A program made the position numbers and the translations under genes. Positions 42,372-49,672 of a stretch of DNA of 64,000 nucleotides are shown here, one piece after another; within the stretch, counting starts at the first letter, position 1; each line of letters opens with the position of its first letter. This DNA is from Actinomycetes bacterium (GTDB lineage Bacteria > Actinomycetota > Actinomycetes > Actinomycetales > Microbacteriaceae). The notes under the pieces were generated by a model. That model was given only the letters and a program-made list of their open reading frames with translations, did no database searches and was not told where the DNA came from. The stretch lies in contig JAEWJX010000084.1 of the NCBI GenBank assembly GCA_023386365.1, forward strand, positions 1-64,000. Direction: 5' to 3'.

Positions 42372-43562
42372 GTGCGCGCGCTGAAGTGGGTCGCCGGGCG
42401 GAGCCTGCGGCTCATCCCCGAGCCGCTGCGGGCGCGGATGCTACCCGGCGCGTTCCGGTTCGACGCCTCGGCCCCGCATCCGGTGCCGACGGCATCCCCG
42501 GGTGACGTGCGCTTGCTGGTTGCGCCGTTGAACTACGCCGGCCAGGGGTGGGAGTGGGCTCGCGCCCTGCGCACCCACTCACCGGGCGCGTGGGCGATGA
42601 ACATGGTGGTGCGCACCCCGAACGACTTCCGGCACCCCGCCGACCTGGTCGTGCCGCTCGGCGTCTACGCGGCGTCCACGCGGTGGCAGCGCGCCGCGTT
42701 CGCGTCGGTCGCCGACGGATTCACCCACGTCATGATCGAGGCGGAGAAGCAGCCGTTCGGTGCGCTGCTCGACGAGACGACCACCGGGCAGGCGCGTCGG
42801 CTCCGCGATCGCGGGGTCGACGTCGTCATGCTGTGCCACGGCACCGATGTTCGCTCCCCCTCGCGACACCGCGCGACCGAACCGGAGTCGCCGTTCCACG
42901 ACACGATGGCTGCCCAGGCCGAGACGCTGGAGCGCATCGCGGAACACAACCGCCGCACGCTGGCCGAGGTGGCCGCCCCGGTCCTAGTGTCGACCCCCGG
43001 GCTGTTGGATGACGTGCCGGAAGCACGCTGGCTCCCCGTTGTCGTCGACGTCGAGCGCTGGCAGACCTCCCGCCCGCCGCGCAGCGACGGCAGGCCCGTC
43101 GTGGCCCACGCGCCCAGCAGTTCCGCCGTGAAGGGCTCCGAGGCGATCGACCCTGTGCTCCTGCGGCTGCACGAGGAGGGCCTCATCGAGTACCTGCGGC
43201 TGAGCGGGGTGCCGTACGACGAGATGCCCGCCGCCTACCAGTCCGCCGACATCGTGGTCGACCAGCTGCGGCTCGGCGACTACGGCGTCGCCGCCTGCGA
43301 GGCGATGGCCGCCGGACGGGTGGTCGTCGGCCACGTGAGCCCCGCGACGAGGGCGGTGGTCGCCGAGCGCACCGGGCTGCCGCTCCCGGTCGTCGAAGCG
43401 GATCGCAGCACCCTGGAGGGTGTCATCCGCGGTCTGGTGGCTGAGCCGCAGAGCGCCGCCACCTCCGCGGAGCGCGGGGTCGCGTTCGTGCGCGCCGTGC
43501 ACGACGGTCGGATGTCGGCGGAGATCCTCCGCGACACCCTCCACGAGGCGAGCGCGCGCTAG
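42372..43562 (+). CDS. GT-B glycosyltransferase, paralogue of the one at 24960-26183
   Basis: The 396-residue protein, from a GTG 12 bases after the dehydrogenase stop, shares the AGQGWEWARA, HPADLVVP, FTHVMIEAE, HGTDVRSPSRHR and YGVAACEAMAAGRVVVGHVS blocks with the other copy. It has a basic N-terminus that may sit on the membrane and no spans. The two paralogues lie 17 kb apart on opposite strands, at either side of the central glycan genes. Its TAG stop and the TAG stop of the converging DUF2142 gene share CTAG (43559-43562). Donor unknown. Confidence 0.83.
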   Translation: MRALKWVAGRSLRLIPEPLRARMLPGAFRFDASAPHPVPTASPGDVRLLVAPLNYAGQGWEWARALRTHSPGAWAMNMVVRTPNDFRHPADLVVPLGVYAASTRWQRAAFASVADGFTHVMIEAEKQPFGALLDETTTGQARRLRDRGVDVVMLCHGTDVRSPSRHRATEPESPFHDTMAAQAETLERIAEHNRRTLAEVAAPVLVSTPGLLDDVPEARWLPVVVDVERWQTSRPPRSDGRPVVAHAPSSSAVKGSEAIDPVLLRLHEEGLIEYLRLSGVPYDEMPAAYQSADIVVDQLRLGDYGVAACEAMAAGRVVVGHVSPATRAVVAERTGLPLPVVEADRSTLEGVIRGLVAEPQSAATSAERGVAFVRAVHDGRMSAEILRDTLHEASAR

Positions 43563-45103
43563 ACCGCCACCGGCTCGGTGGAGATGTCGCGCGCGAGCGA
43601 GCGTCCCGACTCCCGACGCACGAGCACCAGCGCGATGGCGGCGCTCACCGCGAAGGCCAACGTGCCGACGGCGAAGACGACCATCGGGGAGGGCGCCGTG
43701 TCCCACCACCACTCCAGGTGCGCGTTCAGGTTCACCCCGCCCACGTCGATCCCCGTCGTGAACCGCCGCAGCGTCACGTGCAGATCGAGGGCGTAGGCGA
43801 CGACGAGGCCGACCCCTACCACGATCGCTTGCGCGAGCGAGAGTCGGATGGCGCGATCCGCCCGCTCGCTCACGAGCGCCACACCCAGCAGCATCACGAC
43901 GATGGGCAGCAGGTAGCGCGGCTGCACCGCCTGACCCACCCACGTCTTGCTCTGGAAGAGCACGTACAGCGGCACCACGATGAGCACCGACACGAGACCC
44001 ACCAGCATCAGCGCCTTGCGCCACCGGGTGTGCCGGAGGCCGAGGAACGCGACGCCGATGAAGGCCACCAGCACCAGGAACTGCGCGAGCGCGGGGAGCG
44101 GCACGTCCTGCCACCCGAGGCCCCACGCACCCGAGATCGCACCGTTCCAGAGCGACGGCAGGTTCATCAGGTTCGGGAAGAGCTGCGCCACCGGGTCGAC
44201 CGGTTCGAGCACCTGGCCGCTGTCGGTCTTCCAACCGTTGAACCCGGAGACACCCGACACCACCTGGCGTGCGGAGATCACGCACAGCACCGCGATCAGC
44301 ACCAGGGCGAGAAGAGGCAGAAGGCGCAGCAGCACGACGCGGTTCCTGCGGATCGCGAGCACCGATCCGACACCGATCGCGATGATCGCGTACAGGGCCG
44401 CATCCCCCCGCGATCCGGCAGCCAGCAGGGTCGCGACGGCGGCCACCGCGAACAGGCCGATCGTGCGCCCACGTGTGGGCGCCTCGAGGTAGCCCAGCAC
44501 TGCCAGCCACAGGGTGCCGACACCGATCATCGCCCAGCCGCTCGGATTGTTCGAGGCGATGAGCGCGGCGCCCATCGGCACCGACGACACCAGCCAGGTC
44601 AGCACGAGCGCACCCCGACGCGCGACCGGGAGGAGCAGCCACAGGGCACTCAGCATCCCCAGGAAGATCACCACGCTCACGAGCCGCATGATCACCGCCG
44701 AGAGGGCGATGTCGATGCCCGCGAACACGTTCATCACGGCGTAGTACACCGGCGGGTAGCCGCCGGCGAAGTTGCCGCGCTTCGTCTCGGTGTCGGGCGT
44801 GGTGTCGCTGAGGTCCTGGCAGGCGGCGCTTCGCGACGAGTCGAAGACGAAGCACTCCTTGATGTCGACCAGCGATCCGGGCAGTTCGCGCGTGTTGGGC
44901 GCCGATCCGGGTTCGCAGAGGTCGCCGCGGGCGTCGTTCGCACACCAGACGCTCGCGAGGTGGAAGTCCTCGTCGGCGCTGCCGCCTGGAGGGGTCGCGA
45001 GGGCCCACGCGCCGAACGCGAAGAAGGTCGAGACCAGCAGCAGGATCGGGAGCAGCCGCCGCGACGCCACGACGCGCCGCACGAGGTTCGGTCGCTCAGT
45101 CAA
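43559..45103 (-). CDS. DUF2142 polytopic membrane protein, putative GT-C glycosyltransferase, copy 2
   Basis: The 514-residue protein has an N-terminal helix, then GSADEDFHL (the acidic loop motif, matching GSPDEPAH in copy 1), an external loop with four cysteines, and about ten more helices. GT-C-type use of a polyprenyl-phosphate sugar is predicted from the family and from the GT2/DUF2304 pairs nearby. I take the TTG at 45103, which overlaps the end of the upstream GT2 gene by 8 bases and has GAGG upstream; the open frame extends a further 14 codons. It is the last gene of an operon with a coiled-coil protein and a two-domain GT2. Confidence 0.83.
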   Translation of the reverse strand: MTERPNLVRRVVASRRLLPILLLVSTFFAFGAWALATPPGGSADEDFHLASVWCANDARGDLCEPGSAPNTRELPGSLVDIKECFVFDSSRSAACQDLSDTTPDTETKRGNFAGGYPPVYYAVMNVFAGIDIALSAVIMRLVSVVIFLGMLSALWLLLPVARRGALVLTWLVSSVPMGAALIASNNPSGWAMIGVGTLWLAVLGYLEAPTRGRTIGLFAVAAVATLLAAGSRGDAALYAIIAIGVGSVLAIRRNRVVLLRLLPLLALVLIAVLCVISARQVVSGVSGFNGWKTDSGQVLEPVDPVAQLFPNLMNLPSLWNGAISGAWGLGWQDVPLPALAQFLVLVAFIGVAFLGLRHTRWRKALMLVGLVSVLIVVPLYVLFQSKTWVGQAVQPRYLLPIVVMLLGVALVSERADRAIRLSLAQAIVVGVGLVVAYALDLHVTLRRFTTGIDVGGVNLNAHLEWWWDTAPSPMVVFAVGTLAFAVSAAIALVLVRRESGRSLARDISTEPVAV

Positions 45104-46718
45104 CGGGGGGCCTCTTTCGTCCGGAGGTCGGGTAGTCGGGCACACCCAGCTCGCGCAGGGCGGGATCGGGCTTCACGTACGCGTCGACAGCGGGCCGACC
45201 CCAGCGTCGCCGCAGGGTGGCGACCTCCACGGGGTCGACCGAGCGGTCACGGGTGCGTGACTCGAAATGGTACGCCCGTGCGCGGTGGGCCCAGACGATG
45301 CGGAAACCCTCCATGCGCACCTTCAGGCAGAGATCGACGTCGTTGAAATTGACGGGCAGGTCTTCGCTCATGCCACCGACGGCGATGTAGTCCTCCCGGC
45401 GCATCGCGGCGAGCGCCGCGGTCACCCCGGAGACCTCGCGGTCGACCATGAGCGCCGCGAACGGGCCGGCGTCGCCATCACGCCACCCGGTGAGCGCGTG
45501 CCGGAACCCGCCCTCCGAGTACTGGTGGCCGGCGTGCTGCACATGACCGTCTTCGTAGAGCAGGTAGCCGCCGACCATGCCGACGGACGCCTCGGCGAGG
45601 GGGCCGACGAGCGCGTGCAGGCTGCCGCCCGGCATCAGCTGGATGTCGTCGTTGCACAACACGATCACCTGCCCCGTGGCGTGGGTGACGCCGATGTTGC
45701 ACTTCTCGCTGAAGTTGAACGGGTGCGCATACGGCACCAGCACCACCTCGGGCACCACTCGCAGGCTGCGGAGCACCTCGTCCGGGGTGCCGTCGACGTC
45801 GTAGACGACGACGATCTCGAGGTTCGCGTGCCCGCCGTGCTGCAGCAGCGACCGCACGGCGTCAAGCACGAACACCCGCTTCGATCCGAACACGGTGCCC
45901 GTGGATCCCCTCGTGGGGATCACCACGCTGATGCGCAGCGCGGGGTCGACCTCGTGCTCCACGCTGATGCAATTGGGCCACTCACCGCGGCGCGCGGTGG
46001 CCCGCAGACCCAGCCTGTCGAGCTGACCCTGCACGGCCCGCACCCCAGCATCCCAGGTGTACGGCTTCGCCTCGTGCGAGCCGGCCGTCGACTGCGCGTG
46101 GGCGCGCCAGCGGTAGAGCGAGACGGGGATGTGGTGTACGGTGCGGGCGAGTTCCGTGACCCGCAGAGCGAGGTCGTGATCCTGGGACCCGTCGAAGTCG
46201 GGGCGGAAGCGCCCCGCCTCGTCGACGAGCGAGCGGCGCATCACCGACAGATGGCCCAGATACATCTGGCCGCGCAGACGCTCGGGCGACCAGTCGGGCT
46301 TGGCGAACGCGTCGTAGAGGCGGCCGTCTTCGTCGACTTTCTCCTCGTCGGTGTAGACGTAGTCGATGGTGTCGTCGTCTTCGATCGCGTCGGCGACCGC
46401 ACGCAGGGCCCCGGCGGCGAGAAGGTCGTCGTGGTCGAGCAGCGCGACGAACTCGCCGCTCGCGACCGCCAGCGCGTCGTTGGAGGCCAGCGAGATGCCA
46501 CCGTTCGTCTCGCGCCGGACGATGCGCACGCGCGGGTCGACCGCGTCGAGCTCGTCGAGGAGAGCACCCATGCCGTCACGCGGCGATGCGTCGTCGACCA
46601 GGATGAGCTCCCAGTCGTCGAAGGTCTGACGCAGCACCGAGTCGACGGCGGCACGCAGCATCACGTCGTCGGTGTTGTACACCGGGACGACGAGGGAGAA
46701 GAGCGGGGCCCCAGCCAT
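45096..46718 (-). CDS. Glycosyltransferase with two family 2 domains
   Basis: The 540-residue protein has two GT-A domains. The first (1 to about 240) has FSLVVPVYN, LVDDASPRDG and the DxD-type LLDHDD. The second (about 265-510) has ISVVIPTRGS, VYDVDGTPD, LCNDD and the acceptor-side NFNDVDLCLKVR with a catalytic aspartate. Tandem GT2 proteins of this size occur in O-antigen and galactan loci. The ATG at 46718 overlaps the stop of the small coiled-coil gene by one base; the longer open frame runs inside that gene. It could add two sugars, or one domain may only bind. Confidence 0.9.
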   Translation of the reverse strand: MAGAPLFSLVVPVYNTDDVMLRAAVDSVLRQTFDDWELILVDDASPRDGMGALLDELDAVDPRVRIVRRETNGGISLASNDALAVASGEFVALLDHDDLLAAGALRAVADAIEDDDTIDYVYTDEEKVDEDGRLYDAFAKPDWSPERLRGQMYLGHLSVMRRSLVDEAGRFRPDFDGSQDHDLALRVTELARTVHHIPVSLYRWRAHAQSTAGSHEAKPYTWDAGVRAVQGQLDRLGLRATARRGEWPNCISVEHEVDPALRISVVIPTRGSTGTVFGSKRVFVLDAVRSLLQHGGHANLEIVVVYDVDGTPDEVLRSLRVVPEVVLVPYAHPFNFSEKCNIGVTHATGQVIVLCNDDIQLMPGGSLHALVGPLAEASVGMVGGYLLYEDGHVQHAGHQYSEGGFRHALTGWRDGDAGPFAALMVDREVSGVTAALAAMRREDYIAVGGMSEDLPVNFNDVDLCLKVRMEGFRIVWAHRARAYHFESRTRDRSVDPVEVATLRRRWGRPAVDAYVKPDPALRELGVPDYPTSGRKRPPVD

Positions 46719-47038
46719 CAGGCCGAACGACGCAGTCGGCGGGCGACCGTGAGCGGGGACATCACCAGACGACCCATACGCCACGTCGTCGAGGCGCGCA
46801 TCTCGTCCGCGATGCGCGAGATCTGCTCGCGCAGGTCGCCGATCACGTGGATGAGTCCCTCGCGCTGCTCCTCGAGCTCCTCGATCCGCTCGTACGCTGC
46901 GGTGATCGGCTCGTCGCGATAGAACGCGACCTTGTCACGCAGCTGCGCGTTCTCTGCGCGGAGTCCGAGGATGCGGTCGTGGGCCAACATGAGCTGGTGC
47001 TCGAGGTCGGCGGCATCGGTCTGCCGGGGATCCGTCAT
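46718..47038 (-). CDS. Small coiled-coil protein coupled to the two-domain glycosyltransferase
   Basis: The 106-residue protein is mostly a heptad-repeat helix (about 10-80, with leucines, isoleucines and many charged residues) followed by ASTTWRMGRLVMSPL and a basic end. An S-x-x-W-R motif followed by a hydrophobic basic patch often ends the coiled-coil linkers of multidomain O-antigen glycosyltransferases. Here that linker seems to be a separate protein. The ATG is preceded by TGGAGG. Its stop overlaps the GT2 start (TGATG). I infer a scaffold or membrane-tethering subunit for the transferase. Confidence 0.75.
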   Translation of the reverse strand: MTDPRQTDAADLEHQLMLAHDRILGLRAENAQLRDKVAFYRDEPITAAYERIEELEEQREGLIHVIGDLREQISRIADEMRASTTWRMGRLVMSPLTVARRLRRSA

Positions 47039-47093
47039 GACGGTGGTGCCTCCAGAAATCGCGTCACAACGCTCGCCGCGCTCGTGACGGCCC

Positions 47094-47099
47094 AGTATC
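47094..47099 (-). promoter_or_regulatory. Weak -10 hexamer GATACT before the coiled-coil/GT2/DUF2142 operon
   Basis: GATACT on the minus strand in the 101-base gap after wzt, about 55 bases before the ATG at 47038. The gap also holds a small hairpin, GCGCG-AAAA-CGCGT (about 47102-47117), without a T-run, so a terminator is doubtful. Confidence 0.25.
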
Positions 47100-47139
47100 C
47101 CACGCGTTTTTCGCGCCTTCCCGAGTGTTGCCTGAACGG

Positions 47140-47868
47140 CTACTGACGGTGGCGGTACGCCTCGATCACGGTCTCCGGGTCGTCGACGAGCTGCAGATGA
47201 CCGTGCGACAACCAGGCGAGACGGTCGCACATCGTGGCGAGGGTGTCGAGCGAGTGGCTGACGATGATGACCGTCTTGCCGCGCTCACGGAACTCCACGA
47301 ACTTCTCCGCGCACTTGGCCTGGAAGGCCTCGTCACCCACCGCGAGCACCTCGTCGACGAGCAGCACATCCGGGTCGACGTTGATGGCGACCGAGAAGCC
47401 GAGACGCACGTACATGCCCGAGGAGTAGTTCTTCACCGGCTGGTCGATGAACTCGCGCACGCCCGAGAAGTCGACGATCTCGTCGAACTTGGCGTCGATC
47501 TCCTTGCGCGACATGCCGAGGATGGAGCCGTTCAGGTACACGTTCTCGCGCCCCGACAGCTCGGGGTGGAATCCGGATCCCACCTCGAGCAGGGCCGCGA
47601 CCGATCCAGCGATCGCGATGCGCCCCTTGTCGGGGTAGAGGATCTTCGCCATGCACTTCAGCAGGGTCGACTTGCCCGAACCGTTGTCGCCGATGAGCCC
47701 GAAGGTCTCGCCGGTGCGGATCTCGAAGTCGACGTCGTCGAGGGCCCAGAAGTCCTCGTGCACCGAGATGCGCCGGCGCATGACCGCCGACTTCAGCGAC
47801 TGGTTGCGCTCGTGGTAGAGCCGGAACTTCTTCGAGACGTGATCGATCCGGACCGCGACGTCGTTCAC
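47140..47868 (-). CDS. wzt: ABC-2 type polysaccharide exporter ATPase (Wzt/TagH type)
   Basis: The 242-residue ATPase has Walker A GDNGSGKST at 60-68, signature YSSGM at 148-152, Walker B VLLVDE at 168-173 and an H-loop in IIVSHSLD. The variant signature and the LEVGSGFHPELSGRENVYLNG segment are specific to polysaccharide and teichoic-acid exporters. It lacks the C-terminal carbohydrate-binding domain of chain-capping Wzt proteins, so export should not depend on a terminal modification. It starts at a GTG that overlaps the permease stop (GTGA). It powers export of a lipid-linked glycan with the Wzm partner. Confidence 0.93.
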   Translation of the reverse strand: MNDVAVRIDHVSKKFRLYHERNQSLKSAVMRRRISVHEDFWALDDVDFEIRTGETFGLIGDNGSGKSTLLKCMAKILYPDKGRIAIAGSVAALLEVGSGFHPELSGRENVYLNGSILGMSRKEIDAKFDEIVDFSGVREFIDQPVKNYSSGMYVRLGFSVAINVDPDVLLVDEVLAVGDEAFQAKCAEKFVEFRERGKTVIIVSHSLDTLATMCDRLAWLSHGHLQLVDDPETVIEAYRHRQ

Positions 47869-48701
47869 AGCAGTTCCGCCAGCTTCTTCTCGTGTCGGGC
47901 GAAGACGAACCATCCGACCGTGAGGCTGGCGATCGCCCAGAGGGTGCACCACACCACGTCGTCGACCTGCGGCCACGCGTTGTCGTACATGAGCGACCGG
48001 AAGATCTCGGTGAACCGCGTGAACGGGTTGAGTTCGTAGATGTCGAGCAGGGTCACGTCGAGGAACAGCGGACCGATCTTGTCGGACTGCGTCGCGACGA
48101 GCGAGACCGGGTAGATGATCGGCGCGAGGTAGAGCCCGAGCTGCAGCAGGATCGTGACGAGGTACTGGGTGTCGCGGAAGTACACGTTCGCGATCGACAG
48201 CATGAGGGTGATCCCGAGCGTGAAGGCGGCCAGCAGCGCCATGGCCACCGCCACGGCCGGCGTCCACAGCAGCACCTGCCAGGCGCCCGCGATCACGATC
48301 GCCACCACCAGCACGCCCATCTCGATGAGCCAGTTGACGACCACGGCGGCCGACGACGACAGCACCAGCAGGTAGCGCGGGAAGTAGACCTTCTTGATGA
48401 GGGCTTCGTTCGTGATGAGCGAACCCATGCCCTGCGTGACCGTGTTGGCGAAGTACAGCCAGGGCAGTAGACCGCACAGCAGCCACAGCGGGAAGACGTC
48501 GAGACCGCTCGGGTCGCCCGGGTCGGGCGTCGAGCGCAGGATGAACGCGAAGACAAACGAGTAGACGACCATCAGCGCGAGCGGGTTCGCGAGCGACCAC
48601 AGTCGGCCGAGCACCGTGCGCTTGTACTTGCCCTTCAGCTCGCGCTGGGTGAGGTTGATGAAGAGTTCGCGCCGGCGACGAAGATCATCGACGAGCGACA
48701 C
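47865..48701 (-). CDS. wzm: ABC-2 type polysaccharide exporter permease (Wzm/TagG type)
   Basis: The 278-residue protein has the cytoplasmic N-terminal amphipathic helix (LFINLTQRELKGKYKRTVLG) typical of Wzm/TagG permeases and six membrane helices. It forms a channel for whole lipid-linked polymers together with the ATPase encoded next. The start is a GTG with AAGAGG upstream (48713-48708 on the minus strand); a TATGGT hexamer at 48746-48741 could be the promoter. This gene pair closes the accessory glycan region and diverges from wbbL. Confidence 0.94.
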   Translation of the reverse strand: MSLVDDLRRRRELFINLTQRELKGKYKRTVLGRLWSLANPLALMVVYSFVFAFILRSTPDPGDPSGLDVFPLWLLCGLLPWLYFANTVTQGMGSLITNEALIKKVYFPRYLLVLSSSAAVVVNWLIEMGVLVVAIVIAGAWQVLLWTPAVAVAMALLAAFTLGITLMLSIANVYFRDTQYLVTILLQLGLYLAPIIYPVSLVATQSDKIGPLFLDVTLLDIYELNPFTRFTEIFRSLMYDNAWPQVDDVVWCTLWAIASLTVGWFVFARHEKKLAELL

Positions 48702-48740
48702 GAGAACCTCTTGGGGCTAGGGGAGAAACGGGCAACGACC

Positions 48741-48777
48741 ACCATACAACGAGCAGTCTGAGCGTTCCGCCTAGGAT
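48741..48777. promoter_or_regulatory. Divergent promoter region of wzm-wzt and wbbL
   Basis: TATGGT on the minus strand (48746-48741) points to wzm with a leader of about 33 bases. TAGGAT on the plus strand (48772-48777) lies 10 bases before the wbbL ATG at 48788 and overlaps an earlier in-frame ATG at 48776, which therefore is an unlikely start. Confidence 0.45.
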
Positions 48778-48787
48778 GGAACGGCCC

Positions 48788-49672
48788 ATGGTCGCCCACT
48801 TGCCCGCGGATCCGCCCCCGTCCGACGCCGACGCGACCGTCGCCGTCGTCACGGTGAGCTACGCCTCACAGGAGGTGCTGCCCGGCTTCCTCGGCACCGT
48901 CGGCACGGTGCACGGCCGTCGCCCGCTCGTCGTCGTAGCCGACAACAAGCCCGACGCCGAGATCGAGGCCATCTGCGCCGAAGCGGGCGCCCGGTACCTG
49001 CCGCTGCCCGCGAACCCCGGATACGGGGGCGCGATCAACGCCGCCGTCGCGTCGCTCCCCGCATCCGTGCGCTGGGTGCTCATCTCCAACCCCGACGTGA
49101 CGCTCGACGCGGGCCTGCTCGACACGCTCATCGCCACCGCCGAGGAATCCGACGAGATCGCATCCGTCGGCCCCGCGGTGCGCACGCCCGAAGGCGAGCT
49201 GTACCCGTCCGCTCGCCGGGTGCCGTCCATCCGACTCGGCGTGGGACACGCCCTGTTCTCGGGACTCTGGCCCAGCAACCCGTGGTCGCGCCGCTACCGC
49301 CAGGAGAACAACGTGCAGCGCCGTGACGCCGGCTGGCTGTCGGGGTCGTGCCTGCTGGTGCGGCGTACGGCTTTCGAGCGCATCGAGGGCTTCGACGAGG
49401 GCTACTTCATGTACTTCGAAGACGTCGACCTCGGCTACCGTTTCGGCCTCGCCGGCTTCCGCAACGTGTACCAGCCGGATGCGGAGGTCACCCACGTGGG
49501 CGGCCACTCCACCCGCGAGGCATCGGCCGCCATGATCGACGCGCACCACAAGAGCGCTCGCCGCTTCGTGGCCGCGAAGTACCGCGGGCCGCTACTGGCC
49601 CCGGTGCGCTGGGTGCTCGACGCGGGCATCGCCGTGCGGTCGTGGCTCTTGCGCCGTCGACTCCCCCACTGA
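48788..49672 (+). CDS. wbbL: WbbL-type rhamnosyltransferase (GT2)
   Basis: The 294-residue protein matches mycobacterial WbbL segment by segment: VVVADN, the glycine run NPGYGGAIN, LISNPDVTLD, YPSARRVPS, NPWSRRYRQE, GWLSGSCLLVRR and the catalytic-side YFMYFEDVDLGYRFG. WbbL adds L-rhamnose from dTDP-rhamnose to GlcNAc-PP-polyprenol, the first linkage step for arabinogalactan. In this organism the matching step would start a wall polysaccharide. It lies beside the rml genes, as wbbL lies next to rmlD in M. tuberculosis. The first in-frame ATG (48776) overlaps the -10 hexamer, so I use 48788. Its last 81 bases overlap the converging acyltransferase gene. Confidence 0.92.
   Translation: MVAHLPADPPPSDADATVAVVTVSYASQEVLPGFLGTVGTVHGRRPLVVVADNKPDAEIEAICAEAGARYLPLPANPGYGGAINAAVASLPASVRWVLISNPDVTLDAGLLDTLIATAEESDEIASVGPAVRTPEGELYPSARRVPSIRLGVGHALFSGLWPSNPWSRRYRQENNVQRRDAGWLSGSCLLVRRTAFERIEGFDEGYFMYFEDVDLGYRFGLAGFRNVYQPDAEVTHVGGHSTREASAAMIDAHHKSARRFVAAKYRGPLLAPVRWVLDAGIAVRSWLLRRRLPH

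Noticed and set aside
47102..47117. Hairpin GCGCG-AAAA-CGCGT after wzm-wzt as a terminator
   Set aside because: The stem is only about five base pairs and there is no T-run, so intrinsic termination is not supported.
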